The position numbers and the translations under genes were made by a program. Positions 55,096 through 63,838 of a stretch of DNA of 64,000 nt are shown one piece after another (the stretch's first letter is position 1; the number at the start of each line of letters is the position of its first letter). Source of the stretch: Chitinophagaceae bacterium (GTDB lineage Bacteria > Bacteroidota > Bacteroidia > Chitinophagales > Chitinophagaceae); assembly GCA_020403425.1 (NCBI GenBank), contig JADBXR010000026.1, positions 27,943 to 91,942 of the forward strand, written 5' to 3'. The notes beneath the pieces are model-generated. The model was not told where the DNA came from. It made no database searches and saw only the letters and a list, made by a program, of their open reading frames with translations.

Positions 55096-56171
55096 GAAAG
55101 GGCAAAATAATATTTTCATGGCACCACTGGTGTGGTCTGATTGCAGGGATATTCCTGCTTATTATGAGCATCAGTGGCGCCACTTTAGTGTTTACTCAGG
55201 AAATTGAGAAAGCTTATGAACAGCCGTGGTCAACAGTAGAAAACCCCGGTGGTGCGTACGCTTATGACGCTTCTTTTTTTACAGTTCAAAAACTATACCC
55301 CGGTTGGGAAATCCGTTTATCAGGTCAACCTGGTCTGAATGAAGCAGTTGTTTATGACTTACGTAAAGACGGAAAAATAAAAAAAGTATTTGCACACCCA
55401 CTCACCGGCGCTTTGCTGCACATATCTGATGGTGTACAAAGTCAGTTGCAGCGGCAGTTACTCACCCTTCACTCTGCCTTATTTGCTGGCACAACAGGGA
55501 AAATTGTTATATTTTTCGTAGGTATCTTATTTTTTGTTTCGCTTGTTACAGGTATTTATATTTACCGGAAAGCACTTATCAAGGTTTTACTTTTAAAAGT
55601 AGCAATAAACCGGAAAAGTCAGAGAACACTTTACTCCTCCCTGCATAGGATTATTGGTGTCTGGTCGCTTTTGTTCAACCTGCTAATTGTTGTTACAGGT
55701 TTATTTATTAGTGGCAATATTGCCCTGACAGCTTTTAACAAGACCAAAGCAAAAACAGAGAACACAGACAGGATTAGCTTTTCTGTTGACAAAATGAAAA
55801 AGGAAATTCAGGAAAAATACCCTGAATTTACCCTTCACTTTATAAGGGTGGCTGCAAATAGCAGTGTTGTGCAGCTTTCCGGTAAATTTGAAAATGACCC
55901 TTTTTACTATGGGAAATACAACAGCCGTTTTACTTACGATGGCACTGCAGGCAAGCTATTAAAAAGCGAAAGGCTGAGAGACCAGCGTCCATGGAAAAAA
56001 TGGGAGGGCATTATCCATCCGCTTCATTTTGGTAATTATGGCGGATTGCCCGTCAAATTACTGTATGGCTTTCTGGGCCTGATGCCGGGATTTTTAAGCA
56101 TATCAGGTTTTATTGTATGGAGGAAGAAAAGAAAAACGGATCGGGTGCGAAAAAGGATTGAAGTTGTGTAA
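55089..56171 (+). CDS. PepSY-TM membrane protein (siderophore-associated reductase type)
   Basis: A 360-residue inner-membrane protein with about four helices and PepSY repeats. SWHHWCGLIAGIFLLIMSIS at the start and LHRIIGVWSLLFNLLIVVTG are family blocks with possible haem-binding His. The chosen ATG overlaps the receptor stop by seven bases. Such proteins are thought to reduce ferric siderophores in the periplasm or inner membrane. Confidence 0.87.
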   Translation: MVRKGKIIFSWHHWCGLIAGIFLLIMSISGATLVFTQEIEKAYEQPWSTVENPGGAYAYDASFFTVQKLYPGWEIRLSGQPGLNEAVVYDLRKDGKIKKVFAHPLTGALLHISDGVQSQLQRQLLTLHSALFAGTTGKIVIFFVGILFFVSLVTGIYIYRKALIKVLLLKVAINRKSQRTLYSSLHRIIGVWSLLFNLLIVVTGLFISGNIALTAFNKTKAKTENTDRISFSVDKMKKEIQEKYPEFTLHFIRVAANSSVVQLSGKFENDPFYYGKYNSRFTYDGTAGKLLKSERLRDQRPWKKWEGIIHPLHFGNYGGLPVKLLYGFLGLMPGFLSISGFIVWRKKRKTDRVRKRIEVV

Positions 56172-56469
56172 TGTTCACCGCATGTGGTAAGTTTTGTCTA
56201 CCAACACTAACACTATAAAGATCAAATCCACAACTGTAGAATTTAGCCCAACAGTTGAAATCTATGATCTGATAGACCGATTTAGTAGTCCGACTGGTAT
56301 TGTCAAAAGGCTATTTGTCGCCCTCCCTGTACAAATTTCGAACTTATTTTTAATGGATTTAAGACGGCTTACGAGCATAGCTATTTGATAGCCAATTGCT
56401 TGCAAGTCGTTTCTGTATTGTACTTAATTAATGTGAATCTAAAAAACGTGTGTGTAAACAATATAATAT
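56172..56469. other. Gap without a trustworthy gene
   Basis: A 64-residue TTG-start frame (STNTNTIKIKSTTVEFSP...) is open here but has no recognised family and no clear start. Together with the fragments that follow it reads as decayed DNA. Confidence 0.4.
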
Positions 56470-56640
56470 GTGCAGAGGCAAAAACAAATTGATCTAGTAG
56501 ACTATTTGGCCTCATTGGGTCACCAACCCCAAAAAGTGAGAAACCAAGACTATTGGTATCTATCCCCGTTGCGGGATGAAAAAACACCACCCTTCAAAAA
56601 AAGTAAGGCTTCACTTCACTGTCTTGAGCTATTCAATTTT
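56470..56640 (+). pseudogene. Fragment of a CHC2/Toprim DNA primase gene
   Basis: The frame reads IDLVDYLASLGHQPQKVRN and QDYWYLSPLRDEKTPPFK, which is the start of mobile-element primases of the CHC2-Toprim type. Similarity stops within about 45 residues, before the CHC2 zinc site, and the rest of the gene is missing. Confidence 0.7.
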
Positions 56641-56655
56641 TCCAGCACCACTTTT

Positions 56656-56815
56656 TCACTTACGCTTAATGCTATTCGAACTTTTGAATGAGATTTCCTT
56701 TAGGTGCTCTATCTTTTCTTTTTCATTCTGTAGGAGCAGTTCATATAATTTTCTATTCTCAGTAATTTCTTCAGCCCATTTTGTTCGTTTTTGACTTTTA
56801 AATTTTGACTTTTGA
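56656..56815 (-). pseudogene. C-terminal fragment of a second XRE-type regulator
   Basis: On the minus strand the frame reads KWAEEITENRKLYELLLQNE, then KEKIEHLKEI. This nearly repeats the C-terminus of the intact XRE regulator at 51252-51668. The N-terminal DNA-binding part is absent and simple TTTTGACTTTTAAA repeats replace it. Confidence 0.7.
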
Positions 56816-56839
56816 ATTACTGTTATCCTGAAATACGAA

Positions 56840-56945
56840 CTAAACCACTACCTCTCCTTCCAAGTCATAATCATACGCCTTTGTGATCCTTACATTCACA
56901 AACTCGCCAATAGGGTATCCCTCCGGGAAGTTAGCAGTCGTGTAA
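56840..56945 (-). pseudogene. 3' end of rimO (ribosomal S12 methylthiotransferase) fragment
   Basis: The minus strand reads TTANFPEGYPIGEFVNVRIT and KAYDYDLEGEVVV before a stop, which fits the TRAM-domain end of RimO. Only about 35 codons are present. It is a chromosomal housekeeping gene fragment lodged in the mobile region, so a recombination junction is likely near 56,945. Confidence 0.6.
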
Positions 56946-56949
56946 TAAA

Positions 56950-57449
56950 ATAGCTATTAATTTTGCTCAGGCAGCGGTATTACACACTCAATCTGTTAAC
57001 GACCTGGTTAAAGCAGTCAACGGCTTATCGGGCAAATTCACTCAATTTGAAGAAAAACTGGAAGCCCCCAAAGGAATAACAGTCTCAACAGATACCAAGC
57101 CCTTACAGGAAATTGTAAAAAAAGCATTATTGATATGAAATTGACTGTAGCCGCCCAACCAAAGAATGTAATACGCAAATTTCAATTATTGTTGTTCCCT
57201 GAACAGGATGCAAAACTGTTTTATAAGATGTTTTTTAGCCGCTGGTTCCTTTGGCGTGTCGTAATGCTATTCCTCACAAACCTGTATAAATTCGGCAGCC
57301 ATTGGAGCGACAGTCAGAAGGAAGCAAAGTTGCAACAATTGAAAAATGACAGGATAAAAAAGATATGGGACTATATGTATCATCAACAGGGGAAAGAGAT
57401 AAAACGGCTTATGGATAGTGCCTACATAAAGAGTGGGCAGGCTGAATAG
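56950..57449 (+). pseudogene. Frameshifted coiled-coil/membrane mobilization-associated gene
   Basis: The first frame reads LVKAVNGLSGKFTQFEEKLE through DTKPLQEIVKKALLI and then stops. The continuation MKLTVAAQPKNVIRKFQLLL, a membrane helix, and KEIKRLMDSAYIKSGQAE is in another frame, at an A-run near 57120. One base change restores the reading frame. The architecture (coil, basic stretch, helix, soluble tail) matches the gene downstream of the relaxase. The 104-residue C-terminal part (57135-57449) remains open. Confidence 0.7.
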
Positions 57450-57474
57450 CCTGCTTTTTTTATCCTTGCTTAAA

Positions 57475-58161
57475 TCATTGTAGATTAATAAACACCATGA
57501 TATAATAGTAGGCAACAAATAAAAGTGCAAGCCCGCTAATAATTTGAATACTTCTTCTAATCCATGTAAGTTTAGCAAATTTAGTTACAGCTCCCGCAAA
57601 AGCACTAACAATCAAGAATGGAAAGCCCCTGCCAATACCAAAGGCCAAGGCAACCATAAATCCGTATAAGGGGTTTGCTTTGGCCGCAGCCACTGAAAGA
57701 AGCAATAATAAAGGAGCAGCGGAAGTGCCCAAACTAAATATCAGGCCATAGGTGAAGGAACCACCAACTCCAGGTTTTCGTAATGCGGCGAGCCGGATAA
57801 CGTTTAACCGTGGCCCATAAAATGCAGCAACGGCAGCTATAGTTGATATTAAAGCCATTGATAAAGCCCAATATTGACCGAATGTTTCTGTAAGGAAAAT
57901 ACCCAGGCGTCCGGCCAATGCGCCTAAAACACTAAGACATAGCACAATGCCACTGAAGAAAGCCAGCGCAATTAAAAGCCCTTTATTTGATTTCGCTTCT
58001 GTATTGCTGCTTACCAACCCTGCGATGCCAAGTCCCACAGGCAATGTACACGGACAAACACCTGTGGTTATCATTCCGGCTACGGATGCGACGATCAGGC
58101 TCCAGAAAGAACCTTGTGCTAATGATTGCCCGAATTGCGCTATAAAATGTTCTAAACTCAT
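57475..58161 (-). CDS. CcdA/DsbD-like membrane protein of the metal operon
   Basis: A 228-residue protein with six helices and the CxC pair C36/C38 in TTGVCPCTLPVG. It resembles the short CcdA-type thiol-electron carriers or UreH-like membrane proteins. It overlaps the HMA lipoprotein stop by four bases and is the last gene of the operon. It may pass reducing power to the periplasm for the metal-binding thiols upstream; this is inferred. Confidence 0.8.
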   Translation of the reverse strand: MSLEHFIAQFGQSLAQGSFWSLIVASVAGMITTGVCPCTLPVGLGIAGLVSSNTEAKSNKGLLIALAFFSGIVLCLSVLGALAGRLGIFLTETFGQYWALSMALISTIAAVAAFYGPRLNVIRLAALRKPGVGGSFTYGLIFSLGTSAAPLLLLLSVAAAKANPLYGFMVALAFGIGRGFPFLIVSAFAGAVTKFAKLTWIRRSIQIISGLALLFVAYYYIMVFINLQ

Positions 58162-58520
58162 TGCTTAACTTCTTGTGGTTTGCCAGCTGTATATCCTTTA
58201 TCGTTTATGGCCTTTTGTACCTGTTCAGCCTTTACTTTTTGAGGGTCAAAAAGAAATATTGCATACTTCATTTCAAGACTTACCTCCACGTCCGAAACAC
58301 CATCAATTGACTTAATGGTTCTTTTCACATTGGATTGACAGGCGCTACAAGTCATTCCATCGACAGGAATCTTTACCTTTTTCATCGCTACCTGCTTCGT
58401 CTGTTCTTTTTGAATTGTTTGTTCAGGTTGCTTTGTTTGCTGTGCGCAGGAAGAGATACTGAATGCCATAATTAGCACTAATAATGTTATCCCGGTTTTA
58501 ACTGCAAGATGCTTTGCCAT
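58158..58520 (-). CDS. Heavy-metal-associated (HMA) lipoprotein, MerP/CopZ-like
   Basis: A 120-residue lipoprotein. The lipobox ISSC puts the acylated Cys at residue 25, so it is anchored on the periplasmic side. An HMA domain from about residue 48 has the metal-binding GMTCSAC (C58, C61). It would bind thiophilic metal and hand it to a transporter in the same operon. Confidence 0.88.
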   Translation of the reverse strand: MAKHLAVKTGITLLVLIMAFSISSCAQQTKQPEQTIQKEQTKQVAMKKVKIPVDGMTCSACQSNVKRTIKSIDGVSDVEVSLEMKYAIFLFDPQKVKAEQVQKAINDKGYTAGKPQEVKQ

Positions 58521-58542
58521 AACTTTTTTAAAGTATTAGTGT

Positions 58543-59766
58543 TTAATGAGATACTGATACAGCTTCTTTACTTAAAGAGCCTGTACGTATTTCAGTTTTA
58601 AAAAGAGTAATCGCCAGTAATGAAAGCCCAGCCTGGAATATGGAAAATATAATGAAGGCTTCCATAAGGCTTAGTTTAAGCGCCAAACCAAATAAATAGC
58701 TACCTAATCCAAACCCTATAAAAAGCATAAATACATTTAAGCTCATTGCCTGCCCGCTTCTTTCTTTACCTACTTGTGTTATTATTCCTGCTAGCAAGGG
58801 TTGTGTTAAATCATATCCAAGTGATAAAATTGTAATGGCAAATGCAGCCACCCCCAATGGAATATTAAATATGAGTATGAAAGCAGAAAGGGCACTCAAT
58901 CCTAATCCCAAAGGCAATAATTTCTTCCTCCCAAATTTATCTGCCAGTTTTCCAATAAAGGGCCCAAACAAAAATCCCGGTATGCCATATCCTAAAAGTG
59001 CCAACCCAATTTGCATACCATTCAATCCAAACGATTTCTCCAAGTACAACCCTAACCAGGTAAAAACACCGGCATGAAAAATAGCATTAAGCAGTACATA
59101 AGCGTAGGCAGTTTTGCCTCTGCCTGAAGATAATAATTGTTTGTAACCGTTAAATACGATACTTACTGTAAGAACAGGCTTTGTAACAGTTGGTATTTTT
59201 ATTTTCAGATAAGCCCGATATAAGATTATCCATATAAAAACCCCTGCTGTTGCTACTCCAATAAACAGCATTTTCCAGCCAATAAATGGTTCAAGCATTA
59301 CACCCACAGAAGAACCGAAGGCGCCACCTCCAGCCATTGCGCCGAATAGCCAACCAAGTGGGCGCCCCCTTTCTTCAAAAGCATAAGTTTGACCAATCCA
59401 GGCCAGTGCAATAGGTACTACTCCGCTTGCCCCGATGCCAGTAATAAATCGCCAAAAGATCAGTTGATTGACAGACTTTGAAAATGCTGTTAATGCTGTC
59501 AGAATTGAAAAAGCCAATAGTGATGTTAGTATAATTCTTTTAGGCCCTATTCTGTCTGCCAGCAATCCATAAAAAAGTGTGGCTATGCCATAGGGTATTA
59601 GATAGGCTGGTACCATCAAGCCAATTGTTTGTTCTGACGTGTTAAAATAAGCAGATAAGGCTGGTATCAAAGGTGCAACCATGTACAATTGAAAGAAAAT
59701 TGTACATGTTGCCGCCGATAAAATGTGTAGTATATATTCCCGCTTTGCTGTTTGAAAGTTTTTCAT
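58543..59766 (-). CDS. MFS transporter of the metal operon
   Basis: A 407-residue, twelve-helix major facilitator. The antiporter-type motif YGLLADRIGPKRI lies between helices 2 and 3, with FGPFIGKLADKFGRKK in the second half. It sits between the HMA lipoprotein and the P-type ATPase genes, twelve bases from the latter's stop. The substrate is unknown. Its place in the operon suggests a metal complex or resistance-related compound. Confidence 0.82.
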   Translation of the reverse strand: MKNFQTAKREYILHILSAATCTIFFQLYMVAPLIPALSAYFNTSEQTIGLMVPAYLIPYGIATLFYGLLADRIGPKRIILTSLLAFSILTALTAFSKSVNQLIFWRFITGIGASGVVPIALAWIGQTYAFEERGRPLGWLFGAMAGGGAFGSSVGVMLEPFIGWKMLFIGVATAGVFIWIILYRAYLKIKIPTVTKPVLTVSIVFNGYKQLLSSGRGKTAYAYVLLNAIFHAGVFTWLGLYLEKSFGLNGMQIGLALLGYGIPGFLFGPFIGKLADKFGRKKLLPLGLGLSALSAFILIFNIPLGVAAFAITILSLGYDLTQPLLAGIITQVGKERSGQAMSLNVFMLFIGFGLGSYLFGLALKLSLMEAFIIFSIFQAGLSLLAITLFKTEIRTGSLSKEAVSVSH

Positions 59767-59777
59767 TGTTATCCGTT

Positions 59778-62174
59778 TTACAATTCAATAGCATTAAACC
59801 CTTCTTTTTCTAAAACTTTTTTCAAATCATCATGCTTTATCTGTTCAGGATAATAATTTACCTGCACCTGTTGCTGCATTATTTTTGGCTTAACCTCTTT
59901 GACTCCGGACAAAGCCGTAAGCGCAGTAGTGATTTTTTGGGCGCACCCTTCACAGACCATGTTGGATATTTTAAATCTTGTTTCGGTTAGTGTAGCGAAT
60001 GTTTCCTGGTGAGTGGATTCAAGCCGCAAGGTTCTGATACGAAGTGTGTTCATCAGGATAACGAAAATGCTAATGATCATTACTACAATGGCCAGTATGG
60101 GCGTTATGAAGCCAAAGGCCGCAAGCAACATTCCTGCAATATTGAATAATACAGCAACAATTACGTTGCCGGTCATCGTTTTATAGCTTGCCTTCCCTAG
60201 AATAACAGCATTCAGCACATCAACCAATCTATCTCCAATTAAAATAACCCCAGCAGCTTCAATAGCCACGTCCGTTCCGGCTCCAATGGCTATACCTACA
60301 TCAGATTGCGCTAAAGCTGGCGCATCATTTATTCCATCTCCCACCATTGCAACTTTGTAGCCTTTCTTTTGCAATCCTTCTATAACGATTGCTTTTTCAC
60401 CGGGTAATAACTCCGCATGCACTTCATCAATACCAAGCTGTTTTGCTATGGGATCTGCAACCTGTTTAGCATCACCTGTTAACATTACCGTTTTTATACC
60501 TCCTTGCTTAATTTTTGCAATTACCTGGCTACCCGTTGGGCGGGGAGTATCCTGTAAAGCAATAATGCCTGTTATATCCGCATCCCTGCAAACAAGTACG
60601 GCTGTTTTGCCTTCGTCCCCAAAAGCATCTATTTTCCTTCTTATATTTTCAGTAATAACAATGCCATTTTGTTTAACAAAAGAAGGCTTACCGGCTAATA
60701 GTAAACTACCGTTTAAATTTCCGGTCACACCTTTTCCTGGTATGGCTTTGAAATTCTCAACCTGTAATCTGGGAACAGCTTCTTTTTGCGCATAAAAAGC
60801 AATTGCCTGCCCAATTGGATGTTCTGATTTACTTTCCAATGCTTCAGCAATGGATAATAGTTCATTGTTATTCCCATTCCCGGCATAAACATCTGTAACA
60901 GTAGGTTTGCCATAAGTCAGTGTTCCAGTTTTATCAAAAACTATAGTGTCAACTCTTGATAAGCTATAAAACACTTCGCTTGCTTTTACCAACAGGCCAA
61001 TGGAAATACCTTTTCCACCTGCTATGGCGGCCAGCATAGGAGTAGTAATTCCTAATGCACAGGGATAGCCCATTATGATAGTAGTGAGTAATACAAGCGT
61101 AGCCTGTATATAATTACCTGTAGCAAATGCCCATAGTATAAAGGCGATGGCCGCTACAATAAAAACAACAGGCCCGTAATAATTCATCAGCTTATCTGCC
61201 AACAGTTCAACGGGTGGTTTCTTTTCAGCAATGCGACTCATTAAACTTACGATCTGGCTTAAAAAACTATCCTGTCCAATTTTGGAAACCTTTATTTGGA
61301 GTGCCCCATCCAAATTTAAAGTCCCGCCGATCACATTAGCTCCTACTTCCTTTATGGCAGGTGTGCTTTCACCTGTAAAACTGGCTTCATCAACGCCGGC
61401 ATTCCCGGATAAAACAACACCATCTAAAGGAATACGCTCACCGGGGCGTACTTCCACCACTTCACCAACCGATACATCTTTGGTTAATACCTCGATTAGT
61501 TCCTCACCCCTTAAAACCCTTGCTTTTGCAGGTTGCAGACTCATTAACTTACGTACAGCTTCAGATGCCTTCTTACGGGTATCTAACTTGAAATACCCAA
61601 AAAATAAATGCAGCGACATCAGCCAGGCTGCCACAGGTAAAAAGTTTTGCCAGGCAGGATTATAAAGAGATAATGCACCGATTATAAACGAACCCCATGC
61701 CCCGGCAGATAATAATACATTGGCGTTAATTACCTTTTGCCTTACGGCCATGATTGTTTTCCGCAGTATCGGGTAACCCACCCACAACAAAACAAAGGCG
61801 GCTACCAACAAACTAAACCAGGCCCGGTATTGTTGTGGAAGGTTGAAGAGGTTCAAAGGATCCACCAATAAATCTATGACAGCCGCCACCATTCCAATAG
61901 TGCCACGCCGTTTTATCAGGTTAAATATATCTTCATCCGTTTTATACTGTTGTATTTCTGATGAAGAAACGTTATAGCCTAATTTCTCTACAGCATTGGC
62001 AAGGTCTTCCCGGCCCATTTTAGCAGTATCAGCTTCCACTAATACAATGCCATGTACAAGATTCACCATTACGCTACTTATTGCCGGATACCTTTTTAAT
62101 GCCTTTTCAACGCTCATGGTGCAGAAAGAACACATGAGCCCGGAAACCTTCATTTGAACATTTTCTATTGCCAT
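59778..62174 (-). CDS. P1B-type heavy-metal ATPase with altered metal-site motifs
   Basis: A 798-residue ATPase with an N-terminal HMA (C15, C18) and a second, C-terminal HMA (C741, C744), plus about eight helices. Catalytic motifs are intact: TGES 267-270, D414 in DKTGT, HP at 452-453, GDGINDAP at 612. Metal motifs are not: helix 6 has YPC (370-372) for CPC, helix 7 has FN (677-678) for YN, and helix 8 has MIISI (699-703) for MxxSS. It is a metal pump, but classical Cu(I) specificity is doubtful. Confidence 0.9.
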   Translation of the reverse strand: MAIENVQMKVSGLMCSFCTMSVEKALKRYPAISSVMVNLVHGIVLVEADTAKMGREDLANAVEKLGYNVSSSEIQQYKTDEDIFNLIKRRGTIGMVAAVIDLLVDPLNLFNLPQQYRAWFSLLVAAFVLLWVGYPILRKTIMAVRQKVINANVLLSAGAWGSFIIGALSLYNPAWQNFLPVAAWLMSLHLFFGYFKLDTRKKASEAVRKLMSLQPAKARVLRGEELIEVLTKDVSVGEVVEVRPGERIPLDGVVLSGNAGVDEASFTGESTPAIKEVGANVIGGTLNLDGALQIKVSKIGQDSFLSQIVSLMSRIAEKKPPVELLADKLMNYYGPVVFIVAAIAFILWAFATGNYIQATLVLLTTIIMGYPCALGITTPMLAAIAGGKGISIGLLVKASEVFYSLSRVDTIVFDKTGTLTYGKPTVTDVYAGNGNNNELLSIAEALESKSEHPIGQAIAFYAQKEAVPRLQVENFKAIPGKGVTGNLNGSLLLAGKPSFVKQNGIVITENIRRKIDAFGDEGKTAVLVCRDADITGIIALQDTPRPTGSQVIAKIKQGGIKTVMLTGDAKQVADPIAKQLGIDEVHAELLPGEKAIVIEGLQKKGYKVAMVGDGINDAPALAQSDVGIAIGAGTDVAIEAAGVILIGDRLVDVLNAVILGKASYKTMTGNVIVAVLFNIAGMLLAAFGFITPILAIVVMIISIFVILMNTLRIRTLRLESTHQETFATLTETRFKISNMVCEGCAQKITTALTALSGVKEVKPKIMQQQVQVNYYPEQIKHDDLKKVLEKEGFNAIEL

Positions 62175-62218
62175 AGTTGTATTTTTTGCATATCAAACAA
62201 TGCAGAAATGCTGAAATA

Positions 62219-62497
62219 TTAAGCAGCACTGCCAACACCTGCTTTTATTAATTCAGATTCAGATATACCGCTGTTTTGGCAACAGTTCAACAGAACACCA
62301 TTTACGGCAATAGAAGGGAGGGATTTAATGCCATATTGCTGCGCTTTTTGGATACATTCCTTTGTTTCACAAGGTTTGGAGAGATCGTAAACAACAACTT
62401 CGCAGGAGGAACAAGCCATACCCTGCACTATTTCAATGATAGGCTGGCAAACACTGCATCCTGCGATAAATACTTCAATAATCCGTTTGTTTCCCAT
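62219..62497 (-). CDS. Thioredoxin/glutaredoxin-like small protein
   Basis: A 92-residue protein with the redox pair C14/C17 in FIAGCSVCQP, a second pair C29/C32, then C43 and C48, and CC at 72-73. Such proteins occur beside mercury and copper transport genes in Bacteroidota. It may reduce or carry metal thiolates. It is 54 bases downstream of the CsoR-like gene, with a G-tract dyad in that gap. Confidence 0.78.
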   Translation of the reverse strand: MGNKRIIEVFIAGCSVCQPIIEIVQGMACSSCEVVVYDLSKPCETKECIQKAQQYGIKSLPSIAVNGVLLNCCQNSGISESELIKAGVGSAA

Positions 62498-62530
62498 GAT
62501 TTATAATTTTTATAAATCAAAAGTCAAACG

Positions 62531-62548
62531 GGCAGGGGGGTGTCTGCC
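62531..62548. promoter_or_regulatory. G-tract dyad between the repressor and the thioredoxin-like gene
   Basis: GGCAGGGGGGTGTCTGCC: 5-base arms GGCAG/CTGCC enclose a G-tract. G-tract dyads are typical operators of CsoR/RcnR-family repressors. Confidence 0.5.
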
Positions 62549-62551
62549 AAA

Positions 62552-62935
62552 TTATTTTTCAGATTTTCCGGGATTTTCTTTGGTGTACCGGGCCAAACGC
62601 TCCCCTATTTCATTGATTTCCTTTATTTTATGGGTTAATTCGTTATCCTGAAGTATGGGGAATTGTTCCTTTAAGATTTCAATTTTTTGTGCATCGGGGC
62701 AGTTTCCGGGGCAAGCATTCATTACACTTACCAGCTTTAGGGCAAGGCTTTTTCGGAAAACTTCATCCAGCAGCAGGAAATGGGCTTTTTGCAGGCCCTG
62801 GTCAGCAGCTTTAAACTGGTTAAGGATTTGGTCAGGGTCTTTGCCCTCATCCAGCATTTTAATAATACCCTCTATTTGTCCCTTTATGGTAGAGAGGCGT
62901 TTTGTCAAATCTCCGGTGAGTTCTTTTGGTAACAT
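62552..62935 (-). CDS. CsoR/FrmR-family metal-responsive repressor with altered sensing residues
   Basis: A 127-residue helical DNA-binding protein (RLSTIKGQIEGIIKMLDEGK). Aligned by eye to CsoR, the copper ligands Cys, His, Cys are replaced by Pro34, Val59 and Ser63, with spacing 25 and 4 kept. A new Cys pair, C75 and C79 (ACPGNCPD), lies 12 residues further on. It probably controls the metal operon but senses by a different ligand set. G-tract dyads lie on both sides of its gene. Confidence 0.87.
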   Translation of the reverse strand: MLPKELTGDLTKRLSTIKGQIEGIIKMLDEGKDPDQILNQFKAADQGLQKAHFLLLDEVFRKSLALKLVSVMNACPGNCPDAQKIEILKEQFPILQDNELTHKIKEINEIGERLARYTKENPGKSEK

Positions 62936-62974
62936 GCTTTAGATATTAAATCAAAAACAACAAAGATCATAACA

Positions 62975-62990
62975 TATAGGGGTGTTCTGC
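62975..62990. promoter_or_regulatory. G-tract site upstream of the CsoR-like gene
   Basis: TATAGGGGTGTTCTGC shares the GGGGTGT(T)CTGC core with the dyad at 62531-62548. It lies about 40 bases upstream of the repressor start and is a candidate operator. Confidence 0.45.
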
Positions 62991-63012
62991 AAATCCATTG
63001 TAAAGGCTGGTA

Positions 63013-63231
63013 TTAGTGGCAACATGAACTACCCTGCTGAATAGGCGGACATTTTACCGTTCCGTAGCTGCAATATACACAACAGTCACCAGCTTTGGCT
63101 TTGAGCCGCTGATGGCAGCTTTCGCACTCATAGAAGTACTGACACGCATCTGTAGGCATTGTTTCCGCTTTTTTATGTCCACAGGAAGGACACGTAATAA
63201 TTGATTGAAGAATGATATGCTGATTAGTCAT
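63013..63231 (-). CDS. GDCCVxC domain protein of mercury-type operons
   Basis: A 72-residue Cys-rich protein: C14-x2-C17, C30, C36-x2-C39, and the signature AGDCCVYCSYGTVKCPP. Eleven Cys are present. The family includes selenoproteins with U at the last signature position; here it is Cys. It overlaps the merTP stop by eight bases. A role in binding mercury-type metal is inferred. Confidence 0.85.
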   Translation of the reverse strand: MTNQHIILQSIITCPSCGHKKAETMPTDACQYFYECESCHQRLKAKAGDCCVYCSYGTVKCPPIQQGSSCCH

Positions 63232-63838
63232 GAGATATTAGTTTGTTCACCACTTTATAACCTGTTTCCTCTTCGATTGCATTTGCCAGTTGTTGTAAAG
63301 ATATTTGCGCACTGTCAAACTTCACGATAGATATGCCTTTGGCATAAAAGGTATTAACATGCTGTACACCTTTCTTTTGCTGGAGGGTATTGTTTACATG
63401 CCCTTCGCAGGCTTCACAACTCATACCCTGAATATGAAGTACAGCCTGCTGCACACTGGCTGAATTATTAATTACTATCTGTTGTTGTGGGGCTTTGGGC
63501 TGAAAATACGTTGCATAGTAAGGAAAAGCCGACAGTAAAACGGAGATAGCGGCAATGATCCAAAGAAAGGTTTTCGATTGTAACACACTTTTCTTTTCTT
63601 CGCAGCCGCACGCATCTTTTTGCCGGGGCTTATACACCTGGTAGAAAGCAACCCCTAAAATCAATACTGTTGTACCCAACAAATAAAGCCGGAGCGGTGC
63701 CGCCCAGCTAAAAGCCGATACCACGCCGCCTGTACCGCTCACTATAGCTAATAGGGGTACTATACAGCAAAAGGATGATGTTAAGGCCAGTAAAATCCCT
63801 GAACCCAATAGCACTTTATTATTCTTTCCGTTACTCAT
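63224..63838 (-). CDS. MerTP fusion, mercuric ion transport protein
   Basis: A 204-residue fusion of MerT and MerP. MerT helices 1-3 hold C24/C25 (SSFCCIVPLLA), and a cytoplasmic loop holds C77/C79. The C-terminal MerP-like HMA has GMSCEAC (C141, C144). It brings Hg(II) from the periplasm through the inner membrane. A mercuric reductase gene was not seen and may lie right of the window. Confidence 0.9.
   Translation of the reverse strand: MSNGKNNKVLLGSGILLALTSSFCCIVPLLAIVSGTGGVVSAFSWAAPLRLYLLGTTVLILGVAFYQVYKPRQKDACGCEEKKSVLQSKTFLWIIAAISVLLSAFPYYATYFQPKAPQQQIVINNSASVQQAVLHIQGMSCEACEGHVNNTLQQKKGVQHVNTFYAKGISIVKFDSAQISLQQLANAIEEETGYKVVNKLISHD

Noticed and set aside
56194..56388. 64-codon TTG-start frame in the decayed region
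   Set aside because: No family, weak start and surrounded by gene fragments. Mentioned only as part of the gap.
63013..63231. GDCCVxC protein considered as a selenoprotein
   Set aside because: The signature position is Cys, not an in-frame TGA, and the normal stop follows later.
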